Assembly (NCBI GenBank): GCA_947646735.1
Contig: CANTFK010000966.1
Location: forward strand, 124,001-188,000
Source of the DNA: Peronospora farinosa
Lineage: Eukaryota; Oomycota; Peronosporomycetes; Peronosporales; Peronosporaceae
Direction of reading: 5' to 3'
DNA length: 64,000 nucleotides
In this document: positions 54,450 through 64,000 of the stretch, in pieces
How positions within the stretch are numbered: the stretch's first letter is position 1
Layout of the letters: every line of letters begins with the position of its first letter
Notes under the pieces: generated by a model
Database searches by the model: none
What the model was told of the DNA's origin: nothing
The model's input: only the letters and a program-made list of their open reading frames with translations
Made by a program: the position numbers and the translations under genes

Positions 54450-55435
54450 AATTGTTGTATCTTTGCATATGTGGAGAAACAGCCCAAGGAGGAGACGGGT
54501 ATTCCAGTTAAGATTGGAAATATATCGAAGATTGGAAATTACCCTGTGGTCCATGTTGCTTCTTTGAATAAGCCTAATAATTTTGTTCGAGAAAGTTCAG
54601 TAATGGAGTTGGACTTATTGCCAGGCGAGTCTAGGGGGTACTGGAAATACCACGCCCCTACAAAATGGTTCAGGCAAGCGAAAGCCTCTGGAAAATTCAG
54701 CAACGACCATGCAAATTTGTTGTTCGATACTGGTGCCAAGATATCTATCCTGGATATCGCCTTTGCTCGTAAAAAAGGTTGCCAAATTGATGAAAGTGAA
54801 CGACAAGAATGCATTGGTATTGGGGAATCCGTATATACCTCGGAAGGGCGCACTCGCATCAAGATCATTCTAAATTGGGAACTTGGTGTACATCTTTAAG
54901 GTGTGGGTAGGCCCTATGGTGGGTCAAGACGCAATTTTGGGGATGGACTTCATGGTCCCAACCGGTATCCGGTTAGACTTGGCATACGGAACCCTTTGTC
55001 TCCCCGATGAAGTTCGAGTACAATTGACCGGGCGAAGGACGCTTTAAAATACCCGAGTATCGGATGTTAAGCTGGTTCGGTATGTACAGATACCTGTTGG
55101 AGGATGTACGGAAGTGCCTCTCAAAAGGTCGACCTCGGAACAGTGGAACTATGGGTCACGGATGTGAACTATGGGTGACCACCATGATCCAAGGGATAGG
55201 GCGTCGACCGATTTTGAAGATAACCAATGTCATCCCTCGCCCCTTAACATTGCATGAAGATACCAAGGTAGGTATGTGGTTGACTAGGGAGCAAGTTCCG
55301 AGAACTCCAGGGTTTGTCTCGGTAGGCTCTCGAAGATATGCGGAATGGCTAAATCTCTACCACCGACCAAGTCGACCATCAGGTCGACCCAACGGAAGAA
55401 GAAGAGGGGCCACTAGTGGAGAGACAAGAATATAA
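54409..55435 (+). pseudogene. Element C protease and conserved protease-RT linker
   Basis: Protease holds LLFDTGAKISILD (about 54720) and, after a frame change at about 54890, VGQDAILGMDFMVPTGIRL. The linker (55190-55345) encodes LTLHEDTKVGMWL and PGFVSVGSRRYAEWLNL, which is shared with D and F (LILHEDTKLGIWL, GFVSVGSRRYAEWQNL). I do not recognise this linker domain. Confidence 0.75.
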
Positions 55436-57997
55436 GACTCCGTCACACATCTTACAGCGACCGCAGGCCCCAACCCCAATGATGAATATAACGCACCAAC
55501 CGGTACCCGACAGTGAAGAACAACTGTGCGAAGAAAGGGTGAATTGGCAGGAGGGGACCGCCCAAAAGCGGAGTGTAGCTAAAGAAGACCTACATGCAGT
55601 GATCAACACCAATGAGAAGGAAGCCAAACTGGTAGACTTGTTACAGGCAGATGACCAGGTGTGTTCTTTCGAGAGTGGGGAACTTTGGGCCGAGGACATA
55701 AGGCCAGTGTGGGCGGTCGTACCGGAAGTGGACCCCTCATCCGAAGGCATTGCGTTAGAAGATATACAGATTCCAGATCCAGATGGGAACACTCCCGAAG
55801 AGGTGGACCGGTTGCGACAAATAATATGGAAGAAACGACATCTGATGATGGGCAAAGGTAGCGCCTTACCCCCGGCCGCCCGAGGAGCGATATGCGACAT
55901 CGATGTGAGGAACGCAAGGCCGATCGCGCAACGCGTACGAAAGGTGGCCCCTCAATTCAGAGAGAAGCTAGCCGACCTGATCAAGGGACTGTTATCAGCA
56001 AAGATCATTCAGCCTTCCACCTCGCCATGGGCCAGCCCAATTGTAATTATCGTGAAGAAGAATGGGGTCGATATTCGATTGTGTATCGACTATCGGTTGG
56101 TGAATGATCTCACCCAGCTTATGGTATACCCTATGCCATTGATTAACGAGCTACTGGAGGATCTGGACGGAGCTTTGTGGTACTGTTCTCTTGACATGGC
56201 GAGTGGTTTTTGGTTCGTCAGTATGACCGAAAGGGCGAGATTAATCTCAGCTTTCGTTACTCCACTGGGATTATTTGAATGGCTTCGGATGCCTTTTGGG
56301 CTTAAGAATGCGCCTCAGATATATCAAAGGTTGTTGGATAATGCGTTATATGGATTCTTACGGATTTCGCCAGGGGCTGCTACAGAAGAAACAGAGGATT
56401 TGTTCGCAACAGGGGAACCAGATACAAAATCGGGCCTCTCTGATATTGGGTCGACGATCATACATTGACGACATACTTGTTCCGGCCGAATCGTGGGACG
56501 TATTATGCCAGAAAGTGGAGCGGCTGCTAGACGTGTGTGACTATTGGAATTTGTCGGTCAGTGCCGTCAAGAGTACGTGGGGGTGTCGGAAGGTCGAGTA
56601 TCTTGGACATCGAGTTTCAAAGAAAGGGATAGAGGCTCACCCAAAGGATCTTCAGTCTTTGGTCGACCTACCTCTACCGACAACGCTGAAGGCTATGCAA
56701 TCATTTCTTGAAAGCCTGAATTACTACAGTGGATACATCGAGGATTGTGCCGTATACGCGTCAATCCTTTATGAACTAAGAGAGGTGTATTTTCACGCGT
56801 GGAGGTGCAGATTAAAGGCTAACGATGAAGTGGCGGCCAAGGAAGAAGACGAAGAAAAATGGTCGAAGGTACAAGTAGCGTTTGCCATGCTCAAGAACAA
56901 GATTGCTACGGCGACCACCCTACGACATTTCTACCCGGATAGAGAGGCAGTTATAATGTCTACGCAAGTGAGTGGGCCATATCGGCGTCATTGGTGCAGA
57001 ATTCCGACGGCCTGTATATGCCAGTAATGTTCACAAGCCGAACCCTCAAGTCAAACGAGTTGAACTATAGCACAGTGGAAAAGGAAGTGCTGGCGTTGTT
57101 ACGAATATTGGAGACTTGCTTCACGATGTTGGTCACCCGACCCTCAAGCTCCTGACGAGGCATTCTACACTAGCCTGTCTAGTGAAGTCTTCGGGGTTGC
57201 AAGGTCGCTTGGGAAATTGGGGCGCTCTCTTGTTCCAGTGGACTTTGGAGATTGTGAAATGCAAGAATGGCGAAGACCAGGTGCTGAGGGCGTTAGCTGC
57301 CAGTATTACGCCTAGAGAAAATGTAGACTCTATCTTGTCGTTAATTGCTTCTAAGAAGAAATCTAGACAGACGGTCGACCTACCTACGCCCTTGGTGGAA
57401 CCTGACGAAGAACTGTATGCGATGAGCTTCGATGGGTCGACCCGGGTGAAACAAGGAGGAGGTGCTTGCAGCGCTATTGTGTGGAGACTCCCTGCATGGA
57501 CTATATTCGCAGCTGCGTCAAAATATCTCGACAAGTCTACAGTGAATGAGGCTGAATATGAGGGCATGTTACTGGGCTTTGGCCTGTTGGAGCCAATGGA
57601 GCTACGGCGTTTGATTATTTGTGGATACTCCAATTTGGTTATAAGACAGATGCGTGGAGAGATTGAATGCAAAGCTTTAGGTTTATCCCCGTTGCGGGCC
57701 AAGGCGTTGAGTAAGCTCCAGTCGTGGCCTCCCATGCAGTCTGACATGTGAAACGAGACTGGAATCAGAGCGCAGACCAGTTGGCCAGTGCGGCTTTACA
57801 TCAGCAGCAAGGGGCCGAATCGATACCGAAAGGAGAGTGGCCAGGTCTAGAAGCGATCAATCGGCTGCCAGAGGTGTTGGTCCCTAGAGACCGGGGTCCG
57901 TCGATCAGGGTATCCACGGTGACGAGGTCACGGTTCCCCGTCAGAACATCTGGAGAAGTCATACAAGAAGATGTAATACAACAACTCTGGATGTACA
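55416..57997 (+). pseudogene. Element C RT, RNase H and second RNase H (decayed)
   Basis: RT is intact in one frame to 56468 (LCIDYRLVN, SLDMASGFWFV). The frame then shifts just before LGRRSYIDDILV (about 56440-56470), inside the lineage-specific insertion. The first RNase H is degenerate, with another frame change at about 56960 and a stop near 57150. The second RNase H (57410-57760) has SFDGSTRVKQGGGACSAI and NEAEYEGM, but its third acid is lost (GYSNLVIRQM). The end reads EDVIQQLWMY at the F LTR. Confidence 0.8.
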
Positions 57998-59299
57998 TGT
58001 GGAGAAGTTCCAGAGAAATGGGGGCCCTTCGAAGTTATTATAATAACTGGCGTGAAAGATCTCGGTCACTCTCTTGAATGAGTGACAGGGAGTGACCAGG
58101 GCCCCCAACTGGTCCAAGTTCCCGAGTTCGGAGAAGGCACCATGTTGTCCTACACTACAGACCAAAGGACCAGTGCTGCTAGGGCAGCTGAGGTTGACCC
58201 CAGGGGACCGAGGGACCCCAGGCGACAGGTGGACCTTGGTGACCGGTGGAACAAGACGACCGGTGGACCCCCAGGCGACTGGTGGGCCGCATGTGACAGG
58301 TGGACCCCAGACAACAGGTGTACCCCAGACAACAGGTAGACTCCAGGTGACAGGTGGACCCCATGAGACAGGTGGACCCCAGGCGAAAGGTGGACCCCAG
58401 GTGACAGGTGGACCCCAGGCGAAAGGTGGACCCCAGGTGACAGGTGGACCCCAGGTGACAAGTGGACCCCATGTGACCGGTGGACCCCAGGCGACAGGTG
58501 GACCCCAGGTGCCAGGTGGACCCTAGGTGACAGGTGGACCCTAGGTGACAGGTGAACCCAGGCGACAGGTGGACCCATATTATAGTAGGTACAAGTCTTC
58601 CTTAAAGTGCAGAGCCGGTACAAGTCCCATGTTCTAAAAGAGCCAGTTGTTTGTCCACAAGTTGACACGTGGCACTATCCAGATCAAAGGGTTAGGGTTA
58701 GGCAAGAAAAAGCATACAAAGTATAAGATAAATATACACACTCGAATTTGCATTACACGTGGCAGCTCCAAGCGCTTCCTTCCAAGCTCTTCTCCGTCAC
58801 CTCACCTATTCCGGGCGGGATACCTTTTATCCCCCCCCGACGTCAGGTGAGGTGACGGCTCAAGCAACGCAAGTTGAACCTCAGGATAGTTGGTCTGAGG
58901 TGTCAAGTAAGTGTCAAGACTCTACGACCCGCTACAGGAAGCGGTTTCCCTACGGAGAAGAACACAAAGGGTTCCAAGGACCAAGAAACAGTTAGACACC
59001 GAAAGGGGTACATAGTACCAGGTGCATCGCTCTCGACTCAGTCGATCGAGCACAAGAAACCCGGTCCCGAGTGAAGCATATCCACTCGGGGACCACCAAG
59101 TTCAAGTCTTATACAAGGACCAAGTCTATAAGTCTTCTGCGTCAACCGAGGAGCAAGACCAGCCAAGCCGACGGGTACACAAGGTGAGACCCAAGGTTAA
59201 CACGACACGGTATCGGGGCACCCCCCTCCGTAAGTCGGCAGTCCGGCGCTGTGGGTGTTTGTGGTTCTCCTACGTTGTTTGAGAATCCACTCCATTACA
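57998..59299 (+). repeat. 5' LTR of element F
   Basis: 1302 bases from TGTGGAGAAGTTCC to TCCATTACA. The GGTGGACCCCAGGTGACA array lies at about 58190-58580 and is 87 bases shorter than in D. Confidence 0.85.
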
Positions 59300-61736
59300 A
59301 TGGTGCGCGTGCCCGGATCTTCGGGAGACGCGGGATTTTACCGTGAGTCCCACGAAGAAGAAAAGACAACGGTCAAGATAGACCAAGGGACAAACAATAC
59401 ACTGGAAATCTGATCGCCAGTGATCAAGAAGTAAGAAGTATTGGAGGACCTGCAGATCCCGGGGAGGAGCTCTGCTATTGAGGTCAAGGTGGAATATGAA
59501 GAAAAACCACGAAATCCTCCCCCTTATGTCTTCGTTGAAGAAGACAACATGGGCCATGATATATATTATGGTCCAGGGGTCCCAAGTTTGACAGCGGAAG
59601 CTAAAAAACAAGGGACCCCGAAACAAGTCTCCCAACCAACCACTCAAGAGCCAAAGGTGCCCAAGAACAAGCAAAAGAAGCATACCAAGATGAAGGCACC
59701 AACAGGCGGAGACACGACGGACGAGTCGGGGGAGAGCCAAGTTGTGGCTAGTAAGGACTGGACAGAAGAAGATTTGGAAGAAGCCTACCATCGGAATAGA
59801 TTGAAGAAGTTCCTTCGAAAGGACCCGGTGATGAAGACGCTCAAGTTCAAGCTTCTGGACCAGGTCCACGGTCCGATAACGGCCCTTCCCACCACGATTT
59901 TATGAATCTGCTACATGAAGCTGGAATGGCTGCAGGGAAATTTGATGCCGAGACCCTCTTCGATTTCGGGTTCGAGACCTTGAAGAAGACCTTAGCGACC
60001 CTGCATGGTCACCTCAAGACGTTAGTGGGGAAGTTTCCTCAAAAGGAAGTACCCCGTCAAGACGGAGGAGCAGAGGCTCCTGGCGTGGGATCTCCTGCTG
60101 GGTCACTCGATGAATCGTCACCAAGGTCTCAATATGAATCGGCCACCTCATCTATGATGTCGGTCCTGATGGATACGGTGGACCGAATGCAATTGGGTCC
60201 AACTAGTGCAGCGTTATAATTCGCGAAGCTGTCCATATGGACACAGCAACCCCATGGGTCCAACGCCAAGCACAGGAGGAGACGGTAGCCCGGTGCAAAG
60301 TGGAGCAAAGGTCGATGGGAACAAAATCGGATCAGGAAACAAAGGCTGAGTCAGTTTCCCCTAGCGCGCTCCAGTCGTACTTTGGTAAGGCGATGACCAA
60401 GTTTCTTGAAGAGCAAGGCTCCACAAATTTTGCAGTGGACAGGGGACATACCATGAAGGACCAAGAACCAGTTTACCCCAGGTCCTCCCAGAGAATTGAG
60501 CACCTGGGGCCACCATGTGATATCCCTGATGTGGACATGGAGTCTGTAGGGTCCACCCATGGTGAATACGACCCAGATGATTTGACGTTCCCGATGACTT
60601 CAGCGCGAGCGACTGTGGCCGCGGCTACGGCAGGAGGGCCCTTACTGTATTCCCTATATCAGAGTATCGGCCTCGTCGGATCTGAAGGAATTTAGCGGAA
60701 GGGACCACGATGAAGATCGTGCCAAAAGCTGGAGCACTAAGGTAAAGACGGCTTTCCTCCGAGACCAGGCACCAGACAGCGAGAAGTGTCTCATTTTTGG
60801 GTCCCTGCTCACAGGTCCAGCTCAAAATTGGAATCGACAATTGGGTCGAACGGTACGCGGTGATTGAAAACTTCTCCTGTAAAATTTCCAAGCCCAATTT
60901 GCGGCTTGGGGGTGTCGGTGGCCCGGCTATATTATCACGCAAAAAGTAGAACCGATTAGTCACCCTTGGAATATTTGTACCGGTTGAATGTGGCGGGGCT
61001 CAGGGCCAAGCTAGATATTGAGGGTGGACCCCCAGTGTGAAGCGTGAACATGTGGACCATTACGTAGAAACCTTGGATGATCGAGAATTAGCGGATCAGC
61101 TCACCTTGCTCAGACTTTCTGATGCAGACGACCTGGAGGAAGTCCTGCTGGCTCGTCAGAGAGCGAAAACGCGTCAAGGAAGGGTCCTGTTCGGTTCCAG
61201 CAAGCTTCGTTAGAAGGCCCCAACCCCTCCAGACCACACCAAGAGTCAGCTAAGACGACCCGTCCAAGTCATCCGAGCTACATTGGAAAGTGAAAATGAC
61301 CAAGAGTTCTAGCTCTAGTGAGTCTGAGGGAGAAGGTGACCTCAGAAGAATTTATGCGGCGGTGAGTAAGCCGTACACTGGTAGGGCGAGAAATGAAGAT
61401 GACCCCCAGGACCATCAGGACCCAGACCAAGACCGAGGTCGACGCATGGCAGAGGGGCCTGGACCGAAGTTCCCCTACCCATTGTGGATCTAAGAAGCAT
61501 GGGGATCTGGACTGTTGGAAGCGACTCGTTTGCGAACGATGTGGAAAGAAGGGGCATCCAGACGACCGCTGCCTGTTTGTGTGTCGCGGTTGTGGCAAGG
61601 TTCATGACGTCGGCAAGTGCCCAATGAATTTGTTTTACAATCTGTATCACCAGTGGTACAACCCGACCAAACACGCGGGGCAGCTGCTCGAGGCTGCGGA
61701 GAAGATGTTGAATCAGAACGCTCGCCAGGTTTGAAT
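59300..61736 (+). pseudogene. Element F gag (decayed)
   Basis: ATG at 59300, one base before the primer-binding site. A stop near 59413, the ten-codon deletion at about 59900, a stop at 60217, a frame change at about 60690 and a TGA near 60864 break the frame. Most of these are shared with D. Zinc knuckles lie at 61480-61580. The last codons read LNQNARQV before TGA at 61734. Confidence 0.75.
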
Positions 61737-61757
61737 CGGGTACGAGCTGAGCGTTCT
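61715..61757 (+). promoter_or_regulatory. Hairpin at the gag-protease junction of element F
   Basis: AGAACGCTCG (61715-61724) pairs with TGAGCGTTCT (61748-61757), with one terminal G-U pair. It is equivalent to the structures in A, C and D. Confidence 0.55.
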
Positions 61758-62423
61758 AATTTTTGCATTTATGCATTTGTGGAGAAAAACCCCGTGGAGA
61801 ATGTCGTTAAGGAGAAAGAATTGGTTGGAAATACATCGGGCCTTTGCATTAATTCTGTTGCTGTTATGGCCAATGCATGTATACCTCATGTTTATTCCAG
61901 AGGAGAGACTATGATGACATTGGAGTTATTGCCGGTAGAGTCAAGAGGATACTGGAAACATCATGCCCCAGGAAAGTGGTTCAAGCAGGCAAGGCCTCTG
62001 GGAAGGTCAACAATACTCGCCGAATCTGCTCTTCGATTCCGGTGCCGAAGTATCTATTTTGGATACCGCCTTTGCTCGTAAGGTAGGCTACCAAATCGAT
62101 ACGAGCGAGAGACAAGAGTGTGTGGGTATTGGAGAAGTTGTATATACGGACAAAGGTGAAGATTACGCTGAAAGGGGTACTGGTATATTTTTTCGATGTA
62201 TGGGTAGGTTTCCTAATTGGTCAGGATGCACTTTTGGGGATGGATTTTATGGTGCCAGCCGGAATACGATTGGATATGGTAGATGGAACTATTTGCTTAC
62301 CAGATGAAGTGCGAATTCAGTTGGTAGGTCGCAAGACCTTGTATAGTGGCCATATCTTTAATGTAAAACTGCGCCAGCACGTGAATTTGCCGGCGACAAA
62401 ATATGTCGAGGTTTTGCTAGATA
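61737..62423 (+). pseudogene. Element F protease region
   Basis: Same organisation as the D protease: RSPGLNRVRAERS, ESRGYWKHHAPGKWF, LLFDSGAEVSILD after a frame change at about 62020, GQDALLGMDFMVPAG, and a stop at the solo LTR. The segment around 61790-61830 differs from D by clustered substitutions. Confidence 0.75.
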
Positions 62424-63025
62424 TGTAGACGAGAGCTTCGTAAAGAAGCTGCCATGTACTACGCAGGCACGACTTCAAGCAGCGCGAGGAAGCGGTTATA
62501 CCGTCTTACCTCCGCGTGCGGTAGTGGTTGCGTTGGTCGGTCTCTTGAAGCGCCGAATCAAAATGTTGCCGGTCGCTTAGAGCGGTCCGCGCAACGAACA
62601 CCTATGAGGTACCTCACCTACTTCACGCAAAAGCTTATCAAGCTTCTCGTGCGCAGTGGGCGATAGTTAGTAAATTCAAGACTTGACTTATATTTAATAA
62701 ATTCTAACTAAATATAAGTTTAACTACTGATTGGATAATTATGCAAAGATTGGATACGCGTCTCTTTAGAAGCGTCTCTTTACGTGCGAGCTTAAAATAT
62801 ACTTAAGCTCGCTGATGACGTCTGTTTGAAGCGTCACCATGACGCCCAGTCCCAACTGGCGTCATCCTCGTTGAATGTGAATCCATCCATGGATATCACA
62901 TTCACGAGGGTGGGTCACATTGATGTGCCACACCCAAGTGGCAGGCCTAAGGTAACTCGTACCCATTTATGCCTGCCCATTAGTATTCGATACTTAACGA
63001 ACCGTGTAAATGTTAGCCCGTTACA
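62424..63025 (-). repeat. Solo LTR inside element F
   Basis: The same insertion as 45741-46342, in inverted orientation, between protease and linker. It is 602 bases with TG...CA ends. A 70-codon frame within it is not a gene. Confidence 0.7.
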
Positions 63026-63761
63026 GAAAAGGTCTACGTCGGACCAGTGAATAGTATGGATAACCCGTGGAGACAGACGGGTGACTACGATGATCCAGGG
63101 GCATGAACATCTCCAATTTTGTGAGGTTTGCCAAGGTCAGCGACAGGGACCTGATCCTACACGAGGATACCAAGCTGGGCATCTGGCTGGCTAAGGACCG
63201 GGTTCCCCGGGCCCAAGGATTCGTGTCAGTTGGTTCTAGGAGGTATGCTGAATGGCAGAACCTAGGCTACCAAGCTACCACAGACTAGGAAGACGCAGAA
63301 ACCACTCAAGAAGAAGAATACCAAGGTCCGATGGTCGAGAGACCCCAGTACAAGACTCCACAAAAGATGTTGCTACGGACGGGAACCCAAGTGCCAGTGG
63401 TTAACGCGGTGCACGAGTCTGTTATAAGGGACCCTGAGTCATTATTACCAGATAGGAATCTAGAAGAGAGAACCTCGATGGAAATCAACCGGCTAGAACC
63501 ATAGTGGGCAAGGAGTTCTCTCTCATCAAAGGACATGATTGAGATGGATAGGGTCCACCTAGAGGTGGGTCAACAGGATGACAAGGCCGAGACAGATACT
63601 TCCGATGACCAGGTCTGTGTTCACAAGAGTGGAGACTAGAAAAGTTTGCGCGAAAGCAAGATGCGACCGTGGTCACCAAAGCATCAGCGCGGCGCTTTCA
63701 ATGACATCATCTTTCTCAAAACTACTGCGATAATACCCGAAGTCTCTACAGACGGTATTAG
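63026..63761 (+). pseudogene. Element F protease-RT linker
   Basis: It contains LILHEDTKLGIWL and GFVSVGSRRYAEWQNL (63150-63260), then a stop. More linker follows to CVHKSGD (about 63640), a stretch of about 100 bases not matched in D, and IIPEVSTDGIS up to 63761. The D equivalent is SVIPEVTPSTNEV. Confidence 0.65.
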
Positions 63762-64000
63762 TGTAATGGGGCACCCTCCGACTATACTGATTACAGTATA
63801 GTCTACTTTCACTGATTACAAGAAAAGTAGGTGCCTCAAAACCTCACGTACACGTGAGCAGAGGAAGCTTATAAACTAAACAAACGCTTAGTTGAGAGTG
63901 AAAAGAGAACTGTATCTAATATAGTTAACTATCTTAATAAAACTAATCTGTTATAACCTATGTTAACTATATTAAACTACAACTATGTACGTTGACAACT
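63762..64000 (+). repeat. Start of an unrelated LTR, truncated by the window end
   Basis: TGTAATGGGGCACC begins exactly where the F linker homology stops. It is followed by A/T-rich LTR-like sequence with a small inverted repeat (CTATACTGATTACAGTATAG). The family cannot be assigned without the rest. Confidence 0.45.

Larger units (their letters stand above)
51941..57997 (+). mobile_element. Element C: Ty3/Gypsy retrotransposon, 5' truncated, cut in integrase
   Basis: It has gag (without its first about 20 codons and without an LTR), protease, linker, RT, both RNase H domains and the first residues of the integrase region, ending at the F LTR (57998). The rest is element E. It is rich in GGTCGACC and GGACC in coding sequence, like the E LTR array. 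Confidence 0.8.
57998..63485 (+). repeat. Right arm of the large inverted repeat (pairs with 45281-50855)
   Basis: The coordinates pair as described for the left arm (sum 108766 outside the LTR array). The arms are separated by about 7.1 kb (H plus C). Diverged homology continues to about 63640. Confidence 0.85.
57998..63761 (+). mobile_element. Element F: 5' part of a D-family retrotransposon
   Basis: It has a 5' LTR, gag, protease, a solo LTR and the linker up to IIPEVSTDGIS (63761), where another LTR begins. It is inserted in the integrase region of C. It is near-identical in inverted orientation to 45281-50855 of D. RT onward is not in the window. Confidence 0.8.

Noticed and set aside
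58082..58526. GGPQVTGGP collagen-like frames in the D and F LTR arrays
   Set aside because: Products of the GGTGGACCCCAGGTGACA repeat; no start context and not kept between array lengths.
62454..62666. 70-codon frame in the solo LTR (and at 46100-46312)
   Set aside because: Short, inside an LTR, with no protein-like conservation beyond the duplicated DNA.

Overview
The window looks like nuclear DNA of an oomycete, probably a peronosporalean such as a Phytophthora or a downy mildew. The left end carries intron-poor housekeeping genes, a tandem cluster of LURP-one-related (LOR) genes and an oomycete-type Inr-FPR promoter. From about 9 kb onward it is almost entirely nested Ty3/Gypsy LTR retrotransposons, including a lineage with two RNase H domains, a type reported from oomycetes. 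The species cannot be fixed from sequence alone.

Gene block, 1-8.6 kb: a pentatricopeptide-like helical-repeat protein (5' end cut by the window edge), a small secreted mucin-like GPI-anchored protein, a second helical-repeat protein with a mitochondrial-type N-terminus, and three LOR proteins on the minus strand. No host gene is recognisable after 8.6 kb.

Retrotransposon block, 9.3-64 kb. (1) A Gypsy remnant at 9.3-10.2 kb. (2) Element A (11.0-24.35 kb, +) with long LTRs full of a GCGATCC-type tandem array, a decayed gag-pol, and a separate antisense reading frame (aORF) between pol and the 3' LTR. (3) The end of element B (aORF fragment plus LTR, 24.35-26.35 kb). (4) Element G (26,917-34,611), a different Gypsy lineage with 342-bp LTRs and a 5-bp target duplication (AATAT), inserted in an LTR of element E. 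(5) Element E (minus; LTR pieces and integrase end, up to 37,113). (6) Element D (37,114-50,855, minus), complete in layout but decayed, with its own aORF on the plus strand. (7) H, a minus-strand pol fragment. (8) Element C (51,941-57,997, +), whose truncated integrase is continued by E. (9) Element F (57,998-63,761, +), an inverted near-copy of the gag side of D. (10) The start of another LTR at the right edge.

The A/B/C/D/E/F elements form one superfamily. Shared traits are: a Gag start codon at the first base after the LTR, overlapping the primer-binding site (seen in A, D and F); gag and protease in different frames with a conserved hairpin at the junction; a 35-50 residue insertion just before the YIDD box of reverse transcriptase; a decayed first RNase H followed by a second one; integrase plus chromodomain ending in FEVMQSHE; and an antisense ORF reading inward from the 3' LTR (A, B, D). 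Each family is also saturated with its own short motif (GATC in A, GGWCC in D/F, GGTCGACC/GGTCTACC in C/E), in LTR arrays and in coding sequence. The antisense protein and the family-specific motif saturation are the best candidates for an undescribed system. All copies here are broken, so any activity would come from intact relatives elsewhere in the genome.
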